Positions 10,261-22,249 of a stretch of 64,000 bases of DNA are shown here, piece by piece. The stretch comes from Adiantum capillus-veneris (taxonomy: Eukaryota; Streptophyta; Polypodiopsida; Polypodiales; Pteridaceae). The stretch covers positions 85,055,721 through 85,119,720 of the forward strand of contig CM043956.1 in NCBI GenBank assembly GCA_014529385.2, written 5' to 3'. Positions within the stretch are counted from its first letter, which is position 1. Each line of letters starts with the position of its first letter. The notes under the pieces were generated by a model. That model was given only the letters and a program-made list of their open reading frames with translations, ran no database searches and had not been told where the DNA came from. The position numbers were made by a program, and so were the translations under genes.

Positions 10261-11018
10261 AAAATGCAAAACCAGTTTCTACACCTTTGGCTGGTCATTT
10301 TAAACTAACGAAGGATATGTGTCCAAAGACACAAGAGGAGATAGCCTATATGTCTAAAGTTCCATATGCTGCAGCGGTAGGTTCTCTAATGTATGCTATG
10401 GTCTGGACAAGGCCAGACATTGCACATGCAGTGGGAGTTGTGAGTAGGTTCATGGACAACCCAGGTAAAGAGCATTGGCAAGCTGTGAAGTGGATACTTA
10501 GGTATCTAAAAGGGACAACAACAAATGCTTTGTATTTTGGAGGAACTGATATTTTTCTAGAAGGGTATGCTGATGCAGATATGGCAGGTGACAAAGATAC
10601 TCGAAGGAGCACTACTGGCTATGTGTTCACGGTTGGAGGCACAGCAGTAAGCTGGGCTTCAAAGCTGCAGAAAGTGGTTTCACTTTCTACCACGGAAGCA
10701 GAGTATGTAGCAATGACGGAGGCAAGCAAAGAAATTCTGTGGCTTCACAGATTCTTAGAAGAGCTTGGATTCAAACAAGACAATTGTGTCTTGTACAGTG
10801 ATAGCCAAAGCGCTATCCATCTTGCGAAGAACTCAGCCTTTCATTCAAGGACAAAGCACATTGAGGTGAGATATCACTTCATACGCACTCTTTTGGAAGA
10901 GGGACAACTAAAGCTAGGGAAGGTGCATACAAGTGAAAATCCTACAGACATGTTTACAAAGGTGGTCAACAAGGAGAAGTTGAGCTTTTGCTCATCTTCA
11001 ATCGGCATTCAAGGATAA
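10257..11018 (+). pseudogene. Copia RNase H and pol C-terminus
   Basis: Begins MQNAKPVSTPLAGHFKLT. It contains the RT-connection region (PYAAAVGSLMYAMVWTRPDI) and an RNase H with GYADADMAGD, STTEAEYVAM and LYSDSQSAIHLAKN as the D-E-D catalytic set. The usual Trp after the first Asp is Met here. It ends at a stop 60 bases before the 3' LTR. Confidence 0.88.
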
Positions 11019-11063
11019 GAAGCCAGAATGGAAAGCAATCACAGGTTTGGTTTGGAGATCAGT

Positions 11064-11078
11064 CTCCAAGTGGGAGAT
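11064..11078 (+). promoter_or_regulatory. Copia polypurine tract region
   Basis: TCCAAGTGGGAGAT directly precedes the 3' LTR, the expected plus-strand priming site. Confidence 0.75.
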
Positions 11079-11844
11079 TGTTAAGTATGGAGCCTGATTT
11101 ACCCTTGTAATTTTCTGTGGTAAAAGCGCACATTTGTAAGGCTCCCATTATGAGGAGAAGCCATCGTGCGTGAAGGAAAATCACTCATCGGAAACCAAAA
11201 TTTTCATGGACAAGAATCAGGGGCAACTTTAAAGGCCTCGGGGGCGGAGGCCCCCGAGACTTTTTGTTTCGCCGGAATATTATGGCCGGACAGCGGCCGG
11301 AAAGTGGTCGGAAAACAACCGGTCGGTTGGCTGGTGGCCGGTAGTCAATGGCCGATGGCCGGTGGTCGGAAGTCAATGGCCGGTGGCCGGTGGCCGAATT
11401 CAAAAGCGGACTTGTCTTCTCAAGGGCGGCCACACATGGGCGGATTGGAGGGTCCGATTTGGACTTCTTCGCACAAGGGCGGCTACACATGGCTGTCTCT
11501 CATAAGAGAGGGCAGCCCTTTTGGCCTATAAAAGGAGGCCATTTCTACACACATTTTATAGTGTGTGAAGTTGATGCAACAAGGTGAGTGTGAGGTGGTG
11601 AGAGTGAAGCAAGGCGGGAGCTCCATTAAGGGTATAATCCCTTTGTAAACTACTTCTTATTTTGAAGTACTAAAGCCATTGAGTGGCTGCTTTCCCGTGG
11701 ACGTAGCCCACATTGGGTAAACCACGTATATAGTGTGTACTCTCTCTCTCTCTCTCTACTCTATAATCTCGTGTATATAAATCTGTCTCTCTCCATTAAG
11801 TAATCTACTCAATTATCTATTTAGCTACGTCTTATTTCCTAACA
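11079..11844 (+). repeat. 3' LTR of Copia (766 bp)
   Basis: TGTTAAGTATGG...TTTCCTAACA, followed by the AAGTA target copy. It keeps an intact TATAAAAG at 11527-11534 that the 5' LTR has lost. Confidence 0.95.
11527..11534 (+). promoter_or_regulatory. TATA box in the Copia 3' LTR
   Basis: TATAAAAG in U3, followed by an A/T-rich start region; its counterpart in the 5' LTR is deleted. Confidence 0.6.
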
Positions 11845-11849
11845 AAGTA

Positions 11850-12039
11850 CCTCAAAAGAGGCAACCAACAAGATCAAAAAATATATGTTATACAAGCATA
11901 TCAGTACCTCAAGGTCAAAATATCCCATTTTTGGAGAGAGAGTTGTGAGGGCATGGTCAAAAGGTAATTCACACGTGAGTATGTGAGTGTGGGGGGGTGG
12001 GTGGTAATGGATGAGGTTACATTTAGTTACTAGCAGTAC

Positions 12040-12073
<34 letters not shown>

Positions 12074-12440
12074 CCGTCCTATCCTAGGCGCCATACACAA
12101 TCGGTCGACAGTAGGCCCATTGTGTATGGGCCTATTGCCTAATTAAATAAATGAGGTTAGTGAGAATAAATCATAAGGGATGCCTATTAGTTTGTGAAAT
12201 AGCCTTTGTAACATTATTAATTAGGTCATTTCTTTGAAGCCACTGAGACAGAATTTGTGAATGAGATGTTTGATGTCTTCTGACACAAAAAAGTATTTAG
12301 AAGAGGAATATAAGATCATGTAAAGAAGACTAATACATGTGTTAAGTGCCTCTTTATGTGGTCGGTTACTCATCTTCTTGATAAATTCTATGAGCAAGAT
12401 TTGAATATTGTCTCATTTCCAGATAAAGTGGTATTCATAG
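11850..12440. other. Intergenic spacer with (TG)n at 12041-12072
   Basis: No supported gene. A TG run of about 32 bases lies at 12041-12072; the sequence around it is A/T-rich. Confidence 0.7.
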
Positions 12441-14524
12441 TTAGCCCATTACAGTGATTTTGTAGTAGAATTGAGATTTTAAGATTGTTTCCAGGAGATA
12501 GTCGTAAGTGAGTGGCTTTCCAAGCGAGGTTTTTGTAGGGCAATTGACAGCTTTATCAAGAACAACAACAAACCAATTTTGTGTGAGTTTAAATTTTAAG
12601 TTGAGGTCGGGTGTGATCCAAGTGCTATCAGTAGACAACCATTTATGTGGTAAAGGAGTTACTTTTTCTAGAAAAGATTGTCGAACCAAATTGGTTAAGT
12701 TCAATAGGACTATCGTCTCCACTATTGACCAGGTCAGCCAAATAACTAAGTAAAGCTGATAGGGCAAGGTAGGGGCTTTTTGGAAAAAATTGGAATGTGA
12801 TTCAGTCCTTTCGCTGTGAATTTTTGGATTGTAGGATCATTAATAACCTTGAGATCACAAGTGCAAACATACCTACCTAAATCCCCAAAATCATTACAAA
12901 AAGTTTTAAAGTTATTACAAGCACATTCAGTGATATTATTGTGATGTAGAAAATCATTGTTGTAAACTAAACTTTTAATCTAGCCAATAAGGACCATGTC
13001 TAACATTTTATGGTTTTCAAAAAGTAGATCAAAACAATCACAAAAGATAGACTTGGGAAAAACCAATCCAAAAGTTCATTCTTGTACAAACAGTGTATAT
13101 AGAGGAGATCTCGTAGAAGTCTTTTTCAAGAGATGCCTCCTTCCACAAGGGCCAAAAATTTCTTGCAAGGTAAAGACGATTACAAAAGTCAGGGGGGTGA
13201 TGGATAGGTGTGTTCCTTCCTCTTCCTCTAGTAAATCTTCGAGACTTTCCTCTATTAAAGCTAGCAAAAGTGCTAGGTGTTAGAAAAGATGTGAAGGAGT
13301 TGTCGGGGGTGGTTAAAGAGTTGGGTCTTTCCAATGAGTGGGAATCATCATCTTCAATGTAAGGCTTGAGAAATCTAGTAATAACTTTAACTCCTATGTA
13401 ATTGGCATAAGTTGTGAGATAAGTGCTTGGTTCATCAGATTTGAGCTCTTTAAGAACATCAAGCATAAGGCCGCAAAAGAAGTTAAAAGCAATTTGAGCA
13501 ACAACTAGTGGTTTGGCTTGCCCACCCAACCAAGAGAAAATAGGTGATAAGTGAAAGTCCATCGACTTCTCAGGGAAGAGTTGTTCTAAGTGATTGGGAA
13601 TAAACCAAAGTGCATGGTCAAGCCACATAATACTAGAATCACATGAGGCTTTGGGGTCCAGAAACTTGCATACACATTTTAGGTAAGGTAAAAAAACATT
13701 TCAAATGGACTAAGTATAGAAGTTTGGATTGCTTTTAGCGAACTCCATATTCCCTTTTGTACAAATATATAGACCAACATTAGACAAACATTTGGAGTGG
13801 TCAACAAATTTGAGGCTAAACGGCGCTTTGATGAGTTCCCGTTTGTCCAAGAATTGCTTGCCATTTAGAACCTTGAGTGTGCAGTCCTCCATAGAGGAAG
13901 GAGGGAGGTTAGCTAGATACACCCATGTTTCACTTAGGATAGGTGCCAAAAAAGCCTCGTTGGGGAGGACCCAAAGATGATGGCCAACTCTGAATGATTC
14001 AACTTCTTTTTGTTTGACTAGAATAAAGGGAAGACCTTGGAAACTTTGGGGACCATCTCTAACAAGTTAGAGTCACTAAGGGAGCAAAGGTTGTTTTGAA
14101 ATTCTTTGACATCTTCAAAAGTATCACCATCCTTGTAGAAAATATCGCCAATTTAAGATAGCAAGTGTAGTGTGGGTACTAATAAAAGTTGGGTTGAGGC
14201 CGCAAGGTTTTTTAAGAAAGTTGGACAGCTCATCTCCAGAGGAAGAGAACTGAGCTAAAATTCTAGTTATATTGTAAAGTAAGTAGAGGTAATTCGAAAA
14301 CTTTATTGGGAGATCATAGCAACACCATCCTTACAATCCTTGTCTAAAGTGGCCAAGATTTGGACCCAATCATTAAAAAAGAGCATATGTAAAATCGAAG
14401 ATTTTTTGTCAGAAGCCAAGGAAGATTCGTAGATAAGTTGGGATGCTTCCAAGCCGCTTCTACATCTCAAGGCTAGGCTAGGGAAATTGCCATAGAAAGA
14501 GGTTTGGAAGTTAACTCTAGACAT
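12441..14524 (-). pseudogene. Decayed coding sequence of unknown family
   Basis: Minus-strand open stretches at 13710-13949, 13038-13628 and 12441-12767 lie in the same frame. The first two are separated by only two stops across about 80 bases, and coding-like translation continues upstream in shifted frames (VKEFQNNLCSLSDSNLLEMV near 14080-14110; GLPFILVKQKEVESFRVGHH near 13980-14040). Amino-acid composition looks protein-like (FSWLGGQAKPLVVAQIAFNF), unlike neighbouring random ORFs. I do not recognise the family and see no RT, integrase, transposase or kinase motif. It could be a dead host gene, an old transposon ORF or an endogenised viral sequence; nothing here decides. Confidence 0.45.
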
Positions 14525-16290
14525 TGGGAGAGTGATAAGGCCTGTAACAAACGGTTATGATGAGTTAGAAAGAGATTATTTAGGGTAGGAGATTACAAAC
14601 TTTTAGCCTTTAATCTAGGGACACGGTTTTTTAAGGGGGATGGTCTTTTATGTAAAGTCTAATTTGTTCTAGAATCCTTGCATGTTTCTCTAAGTTCTGG
14701 ATGACTCTCATGCAAGCAGTCATTTCCAACTAAGTGTGATCCTGAAAGATTATATAAAACTCAAGGTTATTAAAGGTGGATTCAATTTCAAACCTAAAAT
14801 CTGCAAAGTCAAAAGACAATGATCTCCGTGAGCAAGAATCTTGAACTATAGTCTAAAAGGGACTGCCTAACACCAGCCAACCTAATTAGGAATCATAGAC
14901 AGTGGCTCCGACTTAGCTCGATAGTCCAAACACATCTCTAAAGCTAGTGTGCCAATTCCCTTAGAAAATTGGGAGAGCCTTGTGTTTAGGACATGTGCAT
15001 TGTTGTTTTACACTAATAAATATACACAAACGAACATAAGATTTCAAAAGACAACTGGGTTTAGACAAGTGGAAAAGCAGTAGCACAAAAACAGCTCCAC
15101 CTTTGAGTTATTTTTGCACATAGCTAAAAGAATGAGGTCTCATTCTAATGTTTATATACATGGGGTAATCAGAATTGATCTTTTCAAAAGTAAAAAGAGT
15201 CTAGTATAATAGTGACGGACAACAGCTAAGCCAAAATAATTCCAAGAAAGGATAGAATCATCACCTACATCCATTCAAACAAGACAATAGATATGATAGC
15301 CTTGAATGCAATTTACAAGTGTCAATGGACTATAAGTTGTTATTCATGTACATCTTGCAAGCTTTTTAACTTAAAAACTATTGTCCAAACATAATCATTT
15401 ATTATTGTTTATGAATAGTATAAGGTGTGAGTTCTTTTTAAGTCCTTTTTAAACTTGTAATCAAGAAAGTTAATCACTCCTTTAAGATACAAGTGCACTT
15501 ATATATGTTATAGATAAGGTTATTATATATCACTTTTTTTTCAAAATTAACTTTGAATAGTTATTTATACAAATAAAATTCTAATCAGAAGGCCACCACC
15601 CCATTTGATCTAAGTGCCTTATTCCCAGTTTTTGCTCGTAAAGCATTTTGTGTTCTTTATACCCATCATTTTGTGAGGTATTTTACAATTTTGCATGTAT
15701 AGGTCTTTGAATGAGTCAAATGGTACAAAAAAAAAATTCTCCAAAAAAGACTATGTATAATCCATTCTAGAAATGTTAGGTTTCATGGCCGTGTGGCCGA
15801 CCGCCCATCACTAACTGCCGCTAACCCTAAGTGTACAACTATACACTTGTGTGAGACACTAACACTAAGTACAATGTGTATTGTGCCTTAGTGCATAAGA
15901 TAAGAGAAGAAAGAAAGGGGGCATACAGAACGTTGGCTCTCCTCCCTTCAACCTGTGTGTAGCTATGGTGGTGTGTGTGTGAGTGTGTGTGTGCGTATTC
16001 TTCTTCCATTGTGCTCTTAACTCCTCCCCATCAAGGAAGGCCATCATGGACCTGCATGGAATCGCTGGTTTGCAGGCTTGAAGGGTGCGTGCAGAGCAAG
16101 AGAGCAAAACTCGTTTCTGCTGTGTTTCGAACCAGGGCTTGTTGCATGCGCGATCTCCTTCCTTTGACTCTGCGTAGTGGCCGCCATAGCTGTTGAAGCT
16201 ATTTTCCTTTTTTTTTAATGTTCCTCTCAAGTGGGCGCCCAATTGCCATTCCTAAGGCCATACAAAGGGTGCCTTCCCACCAAGACTTTT
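14525..16290. other. Intergenic, nothing recognised
   Basis: A/T-rich with scattered stops in all frames. A GT-rich microsatellite lies at about 15968-15995. The minus-strand open frame covering it reads a Thr-His run and is a microsatellite artefact. Confidence 0.6.
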
Positions 16291-16295
16291 AGTTG

Positions 16296-16425
16296 CAAGC
16301 TTATACCAGGATGCGGTGTAGAATTCAAGCTACGAGCTTATACCATGATGCGCTGTGGCATTCAAGATGCCATGCTTATGCCATGATGCGTTGCAGAATT
16401 TGAGATGCGAGCTTATGCCATGCAC
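16296..16425 (+). repeat. 38-bp minisatellite, about 3.5 copies
   Basis: Units start near 16296, 16334, 16371 and 16409, each with GCTTAT(A/G)CCA(T/G)GATGCG followed by an (A/C)GAATT-like tail. Function unknown. Confidence 0.8.
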
Positions 16426-16429
16426 CACG

Positions 16430-19140
16430 GAATTTTTTTTTTGTGACCTCGATAATGGGCCATGATTTGTCACACAAAGTAAGGGCGTAGTACTCCACCA
16501 CGTTGCATTCGACGGCCATGAAAGCATGGCGCATCAAGGAAGGCTCTATGGTCATGTTTTTGACTTGCCCGGAGTCGATAGTGGAAGTTATATGGTCATG
16601 TTTTCGAGTTTCCCAGGAATTGATGGTGGTGAAGAAAGTGCGTGACCTCGGAGAGGCACACGAACGGATTATCAAAGGTTTGCAATTTCATGGTCTTGCA
16701 ATTTTCATAGCTTTATGTATACAATTTGAATTGTAGGAATGTTCTTATGTTAACCTCGGCCATGGTGCCCTGAGCGATTACCTACGGGTCCAGTATGATC
16801 AAGGTCAACCTATTACGCCCAATTTTGGTATTCATTACCTTGATTTGGACTAAGGAGTATGGCTCTGATAAATATTACCTGTACATGGGTTTCTACAAGG
16901 CACGGTTGTCTAATAGTAGCGGTAACTCAGGCATGGCCTGTGCCTTCTAAGGCAACAATGATTGGCATGTCCGATCATTAATTCAATTCTAAGAAGCAGG
17001 CAATCTGAAATGGTGAATTTGAATCCACTAGCGGCCATGTCTATTGAACCAACCATAATTATCTGGAAAAGCATTTCTTGGTTTTCTTCTTGCTGGCAAG
17101 TCATCCTATTCTTACGACAGCAAGGTTCGTCAACAAATGTACTTAATGAGGTACATATTTGTTTACTAAGCATGTGCTTGATAACTATGGTATGCAATGG
17201 GCATCTATGATTGCTCTTGGCTATCATTCATAGACTCAAGTATGTACAAGATGCATATACATTGCACATATAATTCAGTTTTTCTAGCAGATCTACAAGT
17301 AGACAAGGTCTATTTTTTGTGAATGATCGACATTGTCGACTTTCTTTTGCTGTTGAGGGAAGCAAGGCTTCCAATCCGGCATCTTGCATTGCAATTTTCC
17401 CATCTGGCATATGCTATGAGCATAAAAATTTGGAGGAATTTGTCAGTTTGTCTACATGTTATTTCATTACATGCAAAGAGGGTGTATATGATATACGCGA
17501 CAACTCTCTCTCGCGCAGTAGCTATGGCTATGAGCCATCTTCCAGTGAGTTTGTCCTTCAAAATTTCAAGACAACTTTGCATCATACAATATGTTCCAAA
17601 AGAAATGTAAAAACATGGAAAAACAACCAAAACGTAAAATTGTCTAACCTTTCATCCTACTGTAAAGCACGGATTCTAACATGTACATCGATACAGCCCA
17701 TTGACTTCAAACCAAGGAAATTGGTATACACGATTGCAGAGCTAGTAAAATACGGATATCTGCTCCCATTTTCTGTGTGGCAACATCAAGTTAGGATGTC
17801 TCCCTAGCAGTATAGGCTACCGTGCAAGGAACTTTTGTTTTGGCTCTCACTTTTGCGGCCATTCCTCTCGGCAAGGGTTTACAATTCTTCATGCATGGCA
17901 TGCTATCTCGGTGGATTTAATTCTACCGACTCAAAAATTACGCTTCCGCTCTCACGCTCGCAACTCTATCAAGGGAACGATAAGTGATGGATTGTTAACA
18001 TGATTCTTGGTTGCTTTCAACACACAACAACACTAAAAAGAACCTAAAACTTGTTCACAGGAAAAGTGCCCTATTCAAGTAATTCTCGTACAGTCGTCAC
18101 AACCCCATACAAGGTAGTGGGGTGAAGATTTGACTTGTGTTTTCTATTGCCTCTCTATATGAGAGCGTCATACAAATAGATTGTTGCATGCTTATAGTAA
18201 GTTGCAACCTAGTCATAAGATGCACACGAACACACGGATTGGGTACGCACTACAGTAGGTTAAGAAACCTTCCTCAAACCAACATGCTATTTATTTTTCT
18301 TCTTATTTATCTTGAAGAATAATTAAAACTTTCTAAGAAGCTTTTGATAGATGTTTTGCTCGTGAGTCCGCCTGAGCCAAGATGTTCTAACTCTCAGCTA
18401 GCAAGTGGACAAGATGCCATCCAAATTAGTCTTTGTCAGTTCGTCGATTGAACACTCATTGACATAAGGGCTATGAGCCACACAGGCTGGCTAACAACCA
18501 TTGTCAGATATAGGGTAAGACCCAACTGTTGGCATTCCTTGGGTGATTGTTCTCCAGCTTGAACAGATCTACCTAGTGGACTCCCCATCGATATTCATGG
18601 CCAAGCAAGAGTCTTCCCATTACATATGTTTTTTGAGTATTTTGTCAGCAGTACATGTTTTGGTGCAACAATTGAGTTGAATTCTTTATGAACTTACACT
18701 CGCATAGACTCATCTATACCACGACGTATAGATGCAACAAGCATTTCCAACATCATGGCTATCCCTAAGAGCTAGGGGTTCCGCCCTGCGTGGATCTTTC
18801 GTTTTCTCTATAGCACTAGGCGTGCATATAAGAAAACAGTTTTGTGGTATGACCACGTATGTGATTCCAAAATCACACAATACATGTTGGTGGTCAGTAT
18901 TGGACACCTTCACATTTTGTTTTTCAAGAAACACTGTCTGCCATGGGATAGTCAAAAAGTACTTTCCAACCTTTCACCAAGGAGGTTGGTTTTCCAAGCA
19001 ATACCCAGGGGTTAGGATTGCCATGGCAACACCCAGGGTTACAATCTCTAATTTTAGTGATTAGCAGGTCAAAGAAATTTTGATATGGTATGCTTTACAG
19101 GTTGAGGGATGTACTTGAATTTTGGGTAAGTATCAGGTAT
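16430..19140. other. Intergenic, no gene recognised
   Basis: Short open frames on both strands (for example 17319-17807 plus and 17310-17630 minus overlap each other) have no domain and no consistent coding character. Probably old, unrecognisable repeat sequence. Confidence 0.55.
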
Positions 19141-19158
19141 TTTCTACCTCATTGTAAG

Positions 19159-19480
<322 letters not shown>

Positions 19481-20404
19481 TCGAGATTTTGCTTCTAAGG
19501 TTTAAAATCCCTCACTAAATCCCAACTTCAACTCATTTTTTGAATTGGAGGGTGCTAAGCAAAGCATTGGGATTGTTAGCGTCCGTGTTGTTGATTTTAG
19601 TCTTTGTCATTAGCTGCATATGTCTGGCATAAAGCCCATTGTTTCATGCTTGAAGAAGCAGTTGTGTTGCATCAACTCATAATCAAGGGGACAGTTTTTG
19701 GCTAGTGACATCAACCTTCTGTAGGTGAGAGCATATAAGTAGGTTGCAAATTTTTGTATTGCTACAAGAGGCCTTATCTAGTAAAAATAGGGTAAAGCAA
19801 TAGGAAGCATTAACATATGTATAGTTTTGGGCAGAAAGACAAATCACATAGAAAACTCATGTCATTGTTCAGGACTTAGCAAAAAACGTCTCCACCATGA
19901 CATAGACTTGCTTTTGGAACGTAGACAAACCTAGGTTTAGTGGAATCCCACCTACAAATTTTTAAATTTACCTAATTATAGATTTGAAGGTGAAAATTAC
20001 AAAATGTAGAGTAAAAACTTTCAAAGTATATAGTCAATTTTACCATTAAAATTTTCCATGAGTAGGTTCTCCAAGTGTTTAGAAAAGTTTTGTTAGAGTA
20101 CCAATGGAAAAAAAGAGATATTGAGTTCAAGCCATTTGGAGAGCAAGCTTTTGTCTTCATAGACGGTAGACCTTGCCTTACCTTGGGATAATAGTGTATT
20201 AAGATTCTCTTTGTATGGCATTCAGTTGACATTGAACATAAAGCATGATGATCATACAAGGCTAGTACTATGTAGCAAAGGGTGCAATCTAGGATTTGGG
20301 ATGATGGGATCAGCTTTAAATTGGTCTAATTAGTAGCTTGATTAGGAGATTCAATATCTTAGATATTGCAATTGATCAAATTCTTTGTTTATATTAAAAT
20401 ATTC

Positions 20405-21020
20405 TTCACTCACATTAAAACTAACTAGTGCAATCACTCCATGTGTGCAAATTGTTCACATTAACATATTATTTACTCACACTAAAACTAAGTAGTGCAA
20501 TCACTCCACATGTACAAAATCAAAATAAGAATCACATGCAAAATTCATCACAATGAGAAAAGCATTAAGACTTTTAATACTGGTGAGATTTTTTACCTAG
20601 CTAGTCAAATATACATGCACTTTAAGCTAAGGGGGGGAGTAGAAGAACAGCTGAAGAAAAAGTGGAAAGTATGATGGAGTTCCAAACAAGGGTCTTACAA
20701 ATTTAAATGCTTATAGGCTTGATGGTCTAATTAAGAGTTCAATTAGGAGATTCAATATCTTAGATCTTTTACAACGGATCGGATTTTTGTTCACGTGAAA
20801 AGATTCTTTACTCACACTAAAACTAAGTAGTGCAATTCACTCTAGGTGTAGAAAAGCAAAAGAAGTATGACATGCAAAATTAGTCACGGGATATGGTGAC
20901 GCATGTCTTCAAGTCCATCTGCCTTAAAGAAAGTATTAGGTTAAAAGATTCTAAGTTACTCACACTAAACTAAGTAGTGCAACCACTCTAGGTGTAGAAA
21001 ATTAAGGTTCCTTGTATTCC

Positions 21021-21066
<46 letters not shown>

Positions 21067-21080
21067 CGCGTGCGCGCACG

Positions 21081-21116
<36 letters not shown>

Positions 21117-21735
21117 AATCATCTCCGGAGTCACAACAATCGTCAATTGATTGTTGACCTTTCATATAAATCACTCTTATGATTATTTACTCACACTAAA
21201 ACTAAGTAGTGCAATCACTCCACATGTACAAAATCAAAATAAGAATCACATGCAAAATTTATCACGACGAGAAAAACATTAAGACTTTTAATACTTGTGA
21301 GATTGTTTACCTGGCTAGTCAAATATACATGCACTTTAAGCGTAAGGGGGGGAGTAGAAGAACAGCTGAAGAAAAATCTTAACAAAAATTGGAAAGTATG
21401 ATGGAGTTCCAAACAATGGTCTTACAAGTTTTAAATGCTTATAGGCCCTTTGGTCTAATTTCGAGCTCAATTAGGAGATTCAATATCTTAGATCTTTTAC
21501 AACTGATCGGATTCTTTGTTCATGTAAAAAGATTCTTTACTCACACTAAAACTAAGTGGTGCAATTCACTTTAGGTGTAGAAAAGCAAAAGCAGTATGAC
21601 ATGCAAAATTAGTCACAGGACAGTGTGAGGCATGTCTTCAAGTCCATCGATCTTAAAAAAAAGTATTAGATTAAAAGATTCTAAGTTACTCACACTAAAA
21701 CTAAGTAGTCCAATCACTCTAGGTGTAGAAAATAA
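20405..21735 (+). repeat. Upstream motif array of unit 1
   Basis: The motif CACTAAAACTAAGTAGTGCA (with one- or two-base variants) recurs about seven times here, usually preceded by TTTACTCA or GTTACTCA and followed by (TTC)ACTC. Larger sub-blocks (GGAGATTCAATATCTTAGAT; GATATGGTGACGCATGTC) also recur. The array ends about 500 bases before the BPS1-like start codon. Confidence 0.85.
21024..21112. repeat. Compound CT/CG/CA microsatellite
   Basis: CT run, then alternating GC/CA, then CA run; same flank as other arrays in the window. Confidence 0.93.
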
Positions 21736-21793
21736 AGCAAAAGAAGTATCACATGCAAAATTCGTCACTAGAAAAGCATTAAGACTTTTAGGA

Positions 21794-21833
<40 letters not shown>
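21794..21833. repeat. (TG)n(GA)n microsatellite upstream of BPS1-like copy 1
   Basis: TG run followed by GA run; its counterparts in units 2 and 3 (30701-30735, 39628-39663) have a shorter TG part. Confidence 0.93.
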
Positions 21834-22249
21834 GATTCCCTCAAGAGAAGAGGTAAGCAGTGACGAGAGAGAGGAAGGAGGAGGACACCTTGCAAGAAAC
21901 AAAAGAGAGTAGCTTAGCCTTTTGAGATGGAAAGTACATGATGGGTATAGAATATTAGTGCCCTTATTTTTTCTTGGCATATGCGAACCCTGGACAAGGT
22001 TTAAAAAACAAAATCTAGAAATGCAATTGGCGTGAGTGAGCAGAAGAATTCACAGGTGGGTGAAATCATGTAAAGAGGATCGACTGAAATCCAGAGCAAG
22101 ATGACTAAAGCATACACACAAGCAGAAGGGTGGAGCCAGCCTTCACCTTTACTAATTATAACTAAATGTGTGTGCTGATGAACCAGTTTTCCCAAGCACC
22201 GCGTTGATCATCAGCTTGTAGCCTTGTAGTCGATAAGATCAGCAGAAAA

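Larger units (their letters stand above)
6294..11844 (+). mobile_element. Full-length Ty1/Copia retrotransposon with TSD
   Basis: A 5551-bp element with LTRs 6294-7078 and 11079-11844, both TGTTA...TAACA. AAGTA at 6289-6293 and at 11845-11849 is a perfect 5-bp target duplication. The primer site (TGGTATCAGAGC, 7081-7092) and a purine tract before the 3' LTR are in place. Domain order gag, protease, integrase, RT, RNase H is diagnostic of Copia, and the protein resembles the TNT1-94/Tork type. One nonsense codon and two frameshifts break the single polyprotein. Confidence 0.95.

Noticed and set aside
15865-16242. 125-codon minus-strand ORF with Thr-His run
   Set aside because: Caused by a GT microsatellite; no domain and no conservation.
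17310-17807. Overlapping ORFs of 106-162 codons on both strands
   Set aside because: Mutually overlapping frames, no motif, ordinary chance length in this composition.
21115-21165. Hairpin CAACAATC...GATTGTTG as a possible terminator or small RNA
   Set aside because: Eight-base stem within a repeated noncoding block; no transcription signal, so not called.
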